DNA of 64,000 nt from contig CATVYJ010000003.1 in assembly GCA_958348245.1 (NCBI GenBank), positions 1 to 64,000 of the forward strand. Direction: 5' to 3'. Positions 8,360 to 16,111 of the stretch are shown one piece after another. Numbering within the stretch: position 1 is the first letter of the stretch; each line of letters opens with the position of its first letter. The DNA is from an uncultured Veillonellaceae bacterium (GTDB lineage: Bacteria > Bacillota > Negativicutes > Veillonellales > Dialisteraceae). The position numbers and the translations under genes were made by a program. The notes under the pieces were generated by a model that was not told the origin of the DNA, searched no databases, and saw nothing but the letters and a program-made list of their open reading frames with translations.

Positions 8360-9625
8360 TTATTTTACTCCAGATTCCCTGTCTGCGATATAGGCCGGCA
8401 CCGTTTCGAAGGGAATATTTTCCTGAGAGCCGCCGTCCATGGTTTTCACCACGGCCGTCCCCGCCGCCAGTTCATTCTCTCCGATAATGACCGTGTAGTC
8501 GGCGCCGCTCTTTCCGGCCTGTTTCATCTGGCCCTTGAGGCTGCGCCCCTGCAGGTCCATATCGGCGCGCACCCCTTCCGCGCGGAGCTGCTGCTGAATC
8601 TTCATGCCTTCTGCCGCCGCAGCTTCGCCCATGGCTGCGATATATACATGACGGGGCTTTTCCGGCGCAGGAATCAGCTGCTGCATTTCCAGCGCAAGAA
8701 GGAGCCGCTCCAGCCCCACCGCAAAGCCCACGCTCGGCGTATGGGGGCCTCCGATCTCTTCCACCAGCCCGTCATACCGGCCGCCGCCGCAGATGGCGCT
8801 CTGCGCGCCGAGCGGCGTGTACTGGATTTCAAACGCCGTATTGGTGTAGTAATCGAGCCCCCGCACGAGACGGGGATCGAGCGTAAAAGGAATGCCGAGC
8901 GCCGTAAGATACCGCTGCAGCGCCTGGAATTTCCCCCTGCACTCTTCACAGAGATAGTCCGTGATCTTCGGCGCGTCCAGAGACGCTTCCCGGCATCCCT
9001 CTTCCTTGCAGTCCAGCACACGGAGCGGGTTCTTTTCCAGCCGCTCTTTGCAGAGGCCGCAGAGTTTATCTTCCCGTTCCCGGAAATATTCAATCAGTTT
9101 CTGCCGGTATACGGGGCGGCACTTGGCACAGCCGATGGAATTGACATGGAGCACCAGATCCCGCAGTCCAAGTTCCTGAAAAAGCGTGTAGGCGAGCGAA
9201 ATCACTTCCGCATCCGCCGCCGGCGAGTCCGCGCCGAGCACTTCCACGCCGAACTGGTGAAATTCACGGTACCGCCCTGCCTGCGGACGGTCATAGCGGA
9301 ACATGGACCCCATATAAAACAGTTTGTGCACCTGCTGGTCGCCGTAGAGTTTGTGCTCCAGATACGCCCGCACCGCGGAAGCCGTATTCTCCGGCCGGAG
9401 GGTGATGCTCCGTCCGCCCCGGTCCGTGAACGTATACATTTCTTTCGTGACTACATCGGTCGTATCGCCGATGCCGCGCTGAAACAGCTCCGTCGCCTCA
9501 AACATGGGCGTGCGGATCTCTCCGTAGCCATAACGGCTGCACAGCCGGCGGATGGCGTTTTCCATGTAATTCCATTTATAGGCGTCTTCCGGCAGGATAT
9601 CCTGCGTGCCTCGTAATGCCTGCAT
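8360..9625 (-). CDS. hisS: Histidyl-tRNA synthetase
   Basis: This 421-residue class IIa synthetase charges tRNA-His. The N-terminus has the usual RGTQDILPEDA, motif 2 is near GSMFRYDRPQAGR, and the HisA signature LVRGLDYYTNTAFE is near residue 265. The C-terminal anticodon domain starts after SVGFAVGLERLL. Four cysteines (CAKC and CGLC) lie in the insertion region, as in many Bacillota HisRS. The ATG at 9625 is chosen over an upstream GTG from the family N-terminus. It follows hemZ by 24 bases and precedes aspS. Confidence 0.97.
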   Translation of the reverse strand: MQALRGTQDILPEDAYKWNYMENAIRRLCSRYGYGEIRTPMFEATELFQRGIGDTTDVVTKEMYTFTDRGGRSITLRPENTASAVRAYLEHKLYGDQQVHKLFYMGSMFRYDRPQAGRYREFHQFGVEVLGADSPAADAEVISLAYTLFQELGLRDLVLHVNSIGCAKCRPVYRQKLIEYFREREDKLCGLCKERLEKNPLRVLDCKEEGCREASLDAPKITDYLCEECRGKFQALQRYLTALGIPFTLDPRLVRGLDYYTNTAFEIQYTPLGAQSAICGGGRYDGLVEEIGGPHTPSVGFAVGLERLLLALEMQQLIPAPEKPRHVYIAAMGEAAAAEGMKIQQQLRAEGVRADMDLQGRSLKGQMKQAGKSGADYTVIIGENELAAGTAVVKTMDGGSQENIPFETVPAYIADRESGVK

Positions 9626-9649
9626 ACATGCCACCTTCTTGATTTCTTT

Positions 9650-11086
9650 TCAGATCCCGCCGTCCGGCAGGAAATCCCATAACCTGTCTCTCGCCCCGCA
9701 GAGCGCATCCAGGCGCTCCCGGTAGAGCGCGGACTGCTTCGGCATATAGAGCTTCCGCAGCCGAAAGCCGCCGGGCAGCACCGCTTTGGATGCCGCGCCG
9801 GCCCCCGCGCCGACGATATGCTGATGCTCCCCGATCATGCGGATATTGTACGCTGATGCATGTCCGTCGAGAGTATAGCCGACGTTTGCAAAATCGTCCG
9901 TCATATATTTCTGCCGGTACAGATAATACGGACGATAGCCCGCGGCGCAGAGCCGCTCCTCCGTGAGCCGCAGCATGGCTTCCACCTCCATTTCAGACGG
10001 CAGATGCCACTGCGCTTCCCGCTGATAAAAAGGGCTCCCCCGCTTGACAGCCAATGTATGAATTGTAACATTTTCCGGGCGCAGTTGGCAAATCACGCGG
10101 AGGTTCTCCTCCATATCCCCCGCGGTCTGCCCGGGCAGTCCGCAGATAAAATCCATATTCACCGTGGGAAACCCCGCGCGCCGCGCGTCTCCGAAGGCGC
10201 GCAGCACGTCCGCGCCGCCGTGCGTGCGGGAAATGAGCGAAAGGATCCGGTCCTGCATGGTCTGAGGATTGACAGACAGACGGTCCACGCCGTACGACCG
10301 GAGAAGCGCCAGCATGGCCGGCGTCACCGTATCGGGCCGTCCCGCTTCCACCGTCCACTCCCGCAGACCGGAAAGCGGCACCCACCGGCGTACTGCGCGC
10401 AGCACCCTTTCCATCTGCGCTTCGGTCAGGACTGTCGGCGTGCCGCCGCCGAAATAAACGCTTTCCACGGTCAGCGCCTTTCGCCGGATCAGCGCCCCCG
10501 CCCGATGGATATCTTCGCAGAGCGCCTCTACGAACCCATCCAGTTCCCCTCCGCCCTTCGTCACCGCGGAGGGAAAGGAACAGTACGCGCAGTGGCTCGG
10601 GCAAAAGGGAATATGCACGTAAAATGCCGCGCTGTCCATCCGGGACGGGCCGAGCTGTTTCTCCGCGCGAAACGCGTCGAGCAGAAGCGCCGCTGTCTCC
10701 GGCGCTGTCCTCTCCTCCTGCAGAAATTGCCGCGCGGCCCCTTCCCCGCCTCCGCACAGGAAGGGATACAGCGCTTTCGTGGGACGCATGCCGAGAAGAT
10801 ATCCCCAGCGCCCCAGCGGCCGATTGACCGCCGCTGCCAGCGCGTCCATGAGAAAATGCGCCGCCTCCCGGCGCGTCCGGTAGAACGCGGGGCCCGCCGC
10901 AGGCCGGCCGTTCCGAAGAAGCGCCGCCGTCCATCCGCCGTCCGCCGGAACCGCCTGAAAACGCCACTGCGCCTCCGTCTCCGGAGCGTGGCGGAATCCG
11001 AAATGCAGAAAAGCCTGCGCCGTCATGGAGGAAAAGGACGCAGGCCCTTCGAAGAAATAGGTCAGGATTGATTCTTTTTCCGGCAT
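9650..11086 (-). CDS. hemZ: HemZ-like radical SAM protein (coproporphyrinogen dehydrogenase family)
   Basis: This 478-residue protein has the radical SAM cluster motif CPSHCAYC near residue 166, then YFGGGTPTVL, EAGRPDTVT and the HemN/HemZ-type DGHASAYNIRMIGEHQHIVGAGAG stretch. HemN-type enzymes convert coproporphyrinogen III to protoporphyrinogen without oxygen. HemZ paralogues in anaerobes are less well defined, and no other haem gene is in the window. The ATG at 11086 overlaps the end of fur by 25 bases, and an upstream TTG is less likely. It lies between fur and hisS in one operon, so iron-linked regulation is plausible. Confidence 0.85.
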   Translation of the reverse strand: MPEKESILTYFFEGPASFSSMTAQAFLHFGFRHAPETEAQWRFQAVPADGGWTAALLRNGRPAAGPAFYRTRREAAHFLMDALAAAVNRPLGRWGYLLGMRPTKALYPFLCGGGEGAARQFLQEERTAPETAALLLDAFRAEKQLGPSRMDSAAFYVHIPFCPSHCAYCSFPSAVTKGGGELDGFVEALCEDIHRAGALIRRKALTVESVYFGGGTPTVLTEAQMERVLRAVRRWVPLSGLREWTVEAGRPDTVTPAMLALLRSYGVDRLSVNPQTMQDRILSLISRTHGGADVLRAFGDARRAGFPTVNMDFICGLPGQTAGDMEENLRVICQLRPENVTIHTLAVKRGSPFYQREAQWHLPSEMEVEAMLRLTEERLCAAGYRPYYLYRQKYMTDDFANVGYTLDGHASAYNIRMIGEHQHIVGAGAGAASKAVLPGGFRLRKLYMPKQSALYRERLDALCGARDRLWDFLPDGGI

Positions 11087-11517
11087 TCTCTGCAATACCC
11101 ATACACTTTCAACTGGGAATCCACAATCTGAAATCCGTCTTCCCGCTCGATTTTATCTTTGAGCCCATCGAGGAAATCGTAGGAAAACTCCACGACTTTT
11201 CCGCAGCCCAGGCAGATGAGATGATGATGCGACCGGTTCAGCGTGCGGTCGTTCAATTCATAGCGGCTCCGCCCGTCTCCGAAATCGAGCTTCTTCAAAA
11301 GGTCCAGGGACGTAAAGAGTTCCAGAGACCGGTACACCGTGGCCAGCCCGATATCGGGATTCTCATCTTTTACCATGGCAAATACGTCTTCCGCGCTCAT
11401 ATGATTTTCCCGGCTGTCGAGAAATGCCTGCAGAATGATCTGCCGCTGCCGGGTGAATTTGAATTTTCTTTCCTTGATGCGCTCCCGGAGCGTATCCATC
11501 ATATCGGAATGGTTCAT
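11062..11517 (-). CDS. fur: Fur-family metal-responsive repressor
   Basis: This 151-residue winged-helix regulator has the Fur DNA-recognition segment (DIGLATVYRSLELF, about 57-70), the central metal motif NRSHHHLICLGCGK (about 96-109), and a second Cys pair CRECRKK at the C-terminus. The paired CxxC motifs form the structural zinc site in Fur, PerR and Zur. Sequence alone does not firmly separate these subtypes. ATG 11517 has AAAGGAG eight bases upstream and overlaps the stop of the permease gene by four bases. A Fur-box-like site lies far upstream before recJ (18176-18190), so the operon may be autoregulated. Confidence 0.9.
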   Translation of the reverse strand: MNHSDMMDTLRERIKERKFKFTRQRQIILQAFLDSRENHMSAEDVFAMVKDENPDIGLATVYRSLELFTSLDLLKKLDFGDGRSRYELNDRTLNRSHHHLICLGCGKVVEFSYDFLDGLKDKIEREDGFQIVDSQLKVYGYCRECRKKNQS

Positions 11518-12584
11518 GTCGGATTCTCCTTTGATGTCCCGGCTTTATAGCGGTCGTAAAACCACATGTGCTTCAGAAGCACCTGCAGCACTGCCAGAAG
11601 AGGCACGGCGATCATCATCCCCACGATGCCGTATAGATGGCCGCCCACAAGGACGCCCAGGATGATGGCCACCGGATGCACATTGATGATGCTTCCCATC
11701 AGTTTCGGCATAATGAGATGCGAATCCGCCTGCTGCACAATGATATAGAACAGGATGACCTTCAGCATCACGGACGAGCTCTGCGCCAGTCCGAGAAGAA
11801 CCGGAGGCACCGCGCCGATAATGGGCCCGAGGATGGGCACCATTTCCACCATGCCCGCCAGAAGGCCGATCACCAGTGGATAGGGAATGCCCAGTGCAAT
11901 CATGCCCACGAAAACCACCACGGTCATGAGCACGCACAACGCGAGCTGCCCCCGGATATAGGCAGCCAGCACATAATGGATCTCATGGAAAAGCGCCTCG
12001 AGATGAGACGTATAGGCCGCGGGGAAAAGCGCTATGAATCCCCGGCAGAACGCCTCTCCCTTTTTGATCATGTAGAATGTGATGATGGGCACAATGATGA
12101 GTTCTACCATGGTGCCTGCAAAGGAAAAAACGGCCGAAACGCTCACCGAAGCAAGCCGCAGGGTGTAGCTCCCGATTTTCTCCAGCGTATTGGCAATGAG
12201 CTGTTTGATTTCCGGCGGCATGGCGCTCAGCTGATACTGCGCCTCCAGCCGGGGAATCGCCTGCTGCACGCTGGCAATAATGCCGGGCACGCTGGCGGCA
12301 AATTCCTTGAATTCCTTGATAAAGGGCACCAGCACGTGCGCCGCGATAAGGTACAGCACCGCCGCAAAGAAGAGAAAGGACAAACCGATCCACAAGTCGT
12401 AAGGCACGCGTTTCATCCCTGCCCGCAGAGCAGCGCGGTGCATCCCGTCCGCCAGCGGCTTCAACAGAACAGCCAGGATGAGCGAAAGGCCGAAGGGAAA
12501 CAGAATGGCCGGGACGAGAACGATGATGACGGCAAGAAATGCCGCCGCGGCAATGCGCAGCCAGAACTGGGGGCCCCGCTTCAT
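11514..12584 (-). CDS. AI-2E family (PF01594) membrane permease
   Basis: This 356-residue integral membrane protein belongs to the AI-2E / YdiK-YtvI exporter family. There are about seven hydrophobic segments, a long soluble loop (about 75-150), and the conserved GxxxxxxVPILGPIIGAVP and QQADSHLIMPKLMG stretches near the C-terminus. Members have been linked to autoinducer-2 or ion export; the substrate here is unknown. The ATG at 12584 has GGAGAGGTG upstream and follows the stop of the hydrolase gene with no gap. Its place just before fur is shared with several Bacillota. Confidence 0.85.
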   Translation of the reverse strand: MKRGPQFWLRIAAAAFLAVIIVLVPAILFPFGLSLILAVLLKPLADGMHRAALRAGMKRVPYDLWIGLSFLFFAAVLYLIAAHVLVPFIKEFKEFAASVPGIIASVQQAIPRLEAQYQLSAMPPEIKQLIANTLEKIGSYTLRLASVSVSAVFSFAGTMVELIIVPIITFYMIKKGEAFCRGFIALFPAAYTSHLEALFHEIHYVLAAYIRGQLALCVLMTVVVFVGMIALGIPYPLVIGLLAGMVEMVPILGPIIGAVPPVLLGLAQSSSVMLKVILFYIIVQQADSHLIMPKLMGSIINVHPVAIILGVLVGGHLYGIVGMMIAVPLLAVLQVLLKHMWFYDRYKAGTSKENPT

Positions 12585-12585
12585 C

Positions 12586-13221
12586 TCACACCTCTCCGAC
12601 GAAAGGATTGCTCCGCTTTTCCCGTCCGATGGTGGTGGGATTGCCGTGGCCGGAAAGAACATGCACCGTGTCGGGCAGTGCAAAGAGCTTCTTCCGGATG
12701 CTCTCCACAAGAACCGTCATGCTTCCGCCGGGAAAATCCGTCCGCCCGATGGAACCTTCGAAAAGGGAGTCTCCGGTAAAAACGATGCCCTCCTTCTCTT
12801 CATAAAAGGAAATGCCTCCCGGCGTATGGCCCGGCGTCTCCAGCACAGTGAAATCCATGGCGCCTTCCGTGATATGGTCCCCTTCCTTCACAAGTACATC
12901 CGGCTTTGCGCACACCACGGGTTCCAGCAGCATATCCGACAGATTGAGCGACGCTTTGGTAAGAAGCGGCACATCTTTTTCGTGCATGTAGACCTTCGCG
13001 TCAGGATACTTTTCCCGCAGGAAATTCAGTCCTGCCAGATGATCCACATGCGCATGGGTCAGAAGGATTTTTTCCGGCACCGCGCCGATTTTCATCACCG
13101 CCTGCCAGATCTGCTCCGGCCGGAACGACGGATCAATGATCACCGCTTTCCGGGAGTCTTCCTCCCAGGCGATGTACGTATTGGTCATAAAGGGGCCGAG
13201 TACAAGATAACTGACTTTCAT
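12586..13221 (-). CDS. MBL-fold metallo-hydrolase (YqgX / glyoxalase II-like)
   Basis: This 211-residue metallo-beta-lactamase-fold protein carries the metal motif THAHVDHLAG (about 56-65), TPGHTPGGISFY with the next histidine, the bridging aspartate in FTGDSLFEGSIGR, and the last histidine in LSGHGNPTT. This small-hydrolase type is often encoded between dtd and hemZ in Bacillota, and its substrate is not established. The start is ATG 13221; the GTG just before it is equally possible because GGGAGG lies 11 bases from the ATG and 8 from the GTG. Confidence 0.85.
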   Translation of the reverse strand: MKVSYLVLGPFMTNTYIAWEEDSRKAVIIDPSFRPEQIWQAVMKIGAVPEKILLTHAHVDHLAGLNFLREKYPDAKVYMHEKDVPLLTKASLNLSDMLLEPVVCAKPDVLVKEGDHITEGAMDFTVLETPGHTPGGISFYEEKEGIVFTGDSLFEGSIGRTDFPGGSMTVLVESIRKKLFALPDTVHVLSGHGNPTTIGREKRSNPFVGEV

Positions 13222-13243
13222 CACGGCGTTTTCCTCCCGTTAT

Positions 13244-13693
13244 TTAAAATGATTTGCGGCTGTCCAGCAGCATAGTGACCGGACCGTCGTTCTCCAGTTC
13301 CACTTTCATGTGCGTGCGGAACCGCCCCGTTTCCACGGGAACGCCGGCCTCCCGGCAGAGCGCCGCCACGCGGAGATAGAGTTCATCCGCCCGTTCCGGC
13401 CCTTCCGCCTCGAAAAAGCTGGGCCGCCGCCCTTTCCGGCAGTCGCCGTAAAGCGTGAACTGAGAAATGATCATGAGACTGCCGCCCGCGTCCAGTACGG
13501 AACGGTTCATCTTTTCCTCTTCATCTTCAAAAACGCGGAGATGAAGGATTTTCTCCGCCATGTACCGGCAGTCGTCGTCCGTATCGCCCTTTCCCACGCC
13601 GAGGAGCACCGCCAGCCCCGGGCCTATGCGCCCCGTCTCTTCTCCTTCGGACAGAACGCGGCAGTAACTGCACCGCTGCACGACGGCTCTCAT
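13244..13693 (-). CDS. dtd: D-aminoacyl-tRNA deacylase
   Basis: This 149-residue protein removes D-amino acids (and glycine mischarged on tRNA-Ala) from tRNA. It keeps the two family signatures: SQFTLYGDCRKGRRPSF (about 77-93) and the Gly-cisPro motif NDGPVT near residue 137. The usual TGxFGA before that motif reads TGRFRTHM, an unusual variant. AAAGGAGG sits seven bases before the ATG, which overlaps the relA stop by one base. Confidence 0.93.
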   Translation of the reverse strand: MRAVVQRCSYCRVLSEGEETGRIGPGLAVLLGVGKGDTDDDCRYMAEKILHLRVFEDEEEKMNRSVLDAGGSLMIISQFTLYGDCRKGRRPSFFEAEGPERADELYLRVAALCREAGVPVETGRFRTHMKVELENDGPVTMLLDSRKSF

Positions 13694-16095
13694 CAGGCGC
13701 CTCCTTTCTGCGAATGCATGCGCCGCACGGAATGCACGCCCTTCACGCGGCGCAGTTTTGTCATGACAAATTCCAGCTGCTGCAGATCCTTGATCTGAAT
13801 GCCCAGATCCATCACCGCCATGCCTGTGGGCTGCACCTTCACATTGGCTGCCGCCACAGAAAGTTTCATTCCCGCCAGCACCGCCAGAATATCCGCCATG
13901 AGTCCGGTGCGGTCATAGCTGACCACTTCGATGGTCACAAGGAAGACCTCGTTGGCATCTTCTTCCCATTCCACGTCCACCAGCCGGTCCACGTCATTGA
14001 AGTTCACCGCATTGGGACAGTCCGCCCGATGCACGGATACGCCGCGCCCGCGGGTGACGTATCCCACAATGCTGTCGCCCGGGACGGGATTGCAGCATTT
14101 GGCCAGATGCACCACGAGTCCCGCTTCTCCCTTGACAAGAATGCCGTTCTGCGAATGCTTTTTTACATTCTGCATCCGGAGCGTCTCGAGCGCCTTGGCC
14201 GTCTTCAGCTGCTCCTGCGTTTTCTGGATGTTGTTGTCTTTCTTATACAGCTCGATCAGCTTCAGCAACACCGCTTTAGGGCTCACGCCGCCGTAGCCCA
14301 CCGATGCGAGCAGATCGTCGTCCGTGCCGGTATTGAAGGATTTTGCCACCTGATCGAGGCGGCCCTTGGCGATGAGCTTTTTCCAGTCATATCCCTGACG
14401 GGCCGCTTCCGCCGGAAGCAGCTCCTGCCCGCGGGCGATGTTGCCGTCCCGGTTTTCCCGTTTGAACCAGTTGCGGATCTTCGCCTTGCTTTCCGTGGCG
14501 CCCACCATATTGATCCAGTCGTAGCTGGGTTTCCCCGCTTTCGACGTAATGATGGACACGATATCCCCGTTTTTCAGCTTTGTATCAAGGGGCACGATTT
14601 TGTTGTTGACTTTGGCGCCCACGCAGTGATTGCCCACCTCCGTATGAATGCGGTAGGCAAAATCCACAGGGATCGACCCCTTCGGCAGATTGATGACGTC
14701 CCCCTTCGGCGTAAAGACAAACACTTCATCGGAAAAGACGTCCAGCTTCAGGGCGTTCATGAATTCCTTCGGATTGGATGTATCCTGCCATTCCAGTATG
14801 CGCCGGAGCCAGCTGATTTTCGCGTCGAAATCCTTCGTGTTCGCGTGCTGGCCCTCTTTATAGCGCCAGTGCGCCGCCACGCCGTATTCGGAAATGTGAT
14901 GCATTTCCCACGTGCGGATCTGAATTTCCACGGGCTGCCCCTTCGTGCCGATCACCGTCGTATGGAGCGACTGGTACATGTTCGGCTTCGGCACAGCGAT
15001 GTAATCCTTGAAGCGGTTCGGAAGCGGCTTCCACAGGGAATGGGCAATGCCCAGCACAGCGTAGCACTGGGGCACGGTATCCACAATGACCCGCACCGCA
15101 TAGAGATCATAAATCTGGGACAGATCCTTATTATCCCGCTTCATTTTCTTGTAGATGCTGTAGAAATGCTTCGGACGCCCTGTAATGGTCGCCTTGATGC
15201 CCGCCTCTTCGATATGGTCGTGAAGAACACGCATCGTATCGTTGACGATTTCCTCGCGGGCTTTGCGCTTCTGCTTCATCTGCCGCACCAGATCGTAGTA
15301 TTCCTCGGGATAGAGGTAATGGAAGCACAGGTCTTCCAGCTCCCATTTGATATTGTAAATGCCGAGGCGGTGCGCGAGAGGCGCGTAGATTTCCAGCGTC
15401 TCCCGGGCGATGCGCTGCTGTTTTTCCCGCCGGAATACGCCGAGAGTGCGCATATTGTGCAGACGGTCCGCCAGTTTGATGACCACCACGCGGATATCCT
15501 TCGCCATGGCGAGGAACATCTTGCGGAAGTTTTCAAGCTGCTGGTCTTCCTTGTCCTTGTAATGGAACTGGGAGAGCTTCGTCACGCCGTCTACCAGGAA
15601 GGCCACATCGTCGCCAAACATCATGCGGATGTCTTCCAGCGTATATTCCGTATCTTCCACCACATCGTGAAGAAGCGCGGCAATGATCCCCTGCGTGTCC
15701 ATTTCAAGCTCCGCCAGAATATACGCCACCGACAGAGGATGGATGATATAGGGCTCGCCCGTGGCGCGGATCTGCTCTGCATGGGCCTTATGCGCCAGCT
15801 CGAACGCTTCCTGGATGGCGTCGAGCTTTTTGGGATCATGAATGTAGACCTTCACCGTGTCCATCAGTTCCTGATAGGCCTGCCGGATCTCTTCCGTGTG
15901 GTCCTTCTGTTTTTTCTGCGCTTCGATGTATTCTTCCTGATGCAGCAGAAATTCCGCCAGCGAAGAAGCAGACGCATCGGTATGGATGGGTTCTTCATTG
16001 AGCGTTTTGCCCATCAGCGCCTGCCGCTCGGTTTCGCGCTGCTTTGCCGTGTTTTCGTCCTGCTCCCGGACAGAGAGCTTCCTTTCCTCTTCCAT
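13693..16095 (-). CDS. relA: Bifunctional (p)ppGpp synthetase/hydrolase RelA/SpoT
   Basis: This 800-residue stringent-response enzyme has an intact HD hydrolase site (HDVVEDT at about 143-149), a synthetase domain (FKDYIAVPKPNMYQSLHTT), a TGS domain (VFTPKGDVINLPKG), a zinc-finger/RIS region (HLAKCCNPVPGDSIVGYVTRG is split across the motif) and a C-terminal ACT domain. It is therefore predicted to be bifunctional. Compared with the ~730-residue Bacillota proteins it has about 65 extra charged, Gln/Glu-rich residues at the N-terminus. AAGGGA lies about ten bases before the ATG. It follows recJ by 16 bases. Confidence 0.96.
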   Translation of the reverse strand: MEEERKLSVREQDENTAKQRETERQALMGKTLNEEPIHTDASASSLAEFLLHQEEYIEAQKKQKDHTEEIRQAYQELMDTVKVYIHDPKKLDAIQEAFELAHKAHAEQIRATGEPYIIHPLSVAYILAELEMDTQGIIAALLHDVVEDTEYTLEDIRMMFGDDVAFLVDGVTKLSQFHYKDKEDQQLENFRKMFLAMAKDIRVVVIKLADRLHNMRTLGVFRREKQQRIARETLEIYAPLAHRLGIYNIKWELEDLCFHYLYPEEYYDLVRQMKQKRKAREEIVNDTMRVLHDHIEEAGIKATITGRPKHFYSIYKKMKRDNKDLSQIYDLYAVRVIVDTVPQCYAVLGIAHSLWKPLPNRFKDYIAVPKPNMYQSLHTTVIGTKGQPVEIQIRTWEMHHISEYGVAAHWRYKEGQHANTKDFDAKISWLRRILEWQDTSNPKEFMNALKLDVFSDEVFVFTPKGDVINLPKGSIPVDFAYRIHTEVGNHCVGAKVNNKIVPLDTKLKNGDIVSIITSKAGKPSYDWINMVGATESKAKIRNWFKRENRDGNIARGQELLPAEAARQGYDWKKLIAKGRLDQVAKSFNTGTDDDLLASVGYGGVSPKAVLLKLIELYKKDNNIQKTQEQLKTAKALETLRMQNVKKHSQNGILVKGEAGLVVHLAKCCNPVPGDSIVGYVTRGRGVSVHRADCPNAVNFNDVDRLVDVEWEEDANEVFLVTIEVVSYDRTGLMADILAVLAGMKLSVAAANVKVQPTGMAVMDLGIQIKDLQQLEFVMTKLRRVKGVHSVRRMHSQKGGA

Positions 16096-16111
16096 ACAGA
16101 TCGGTCCCTTC

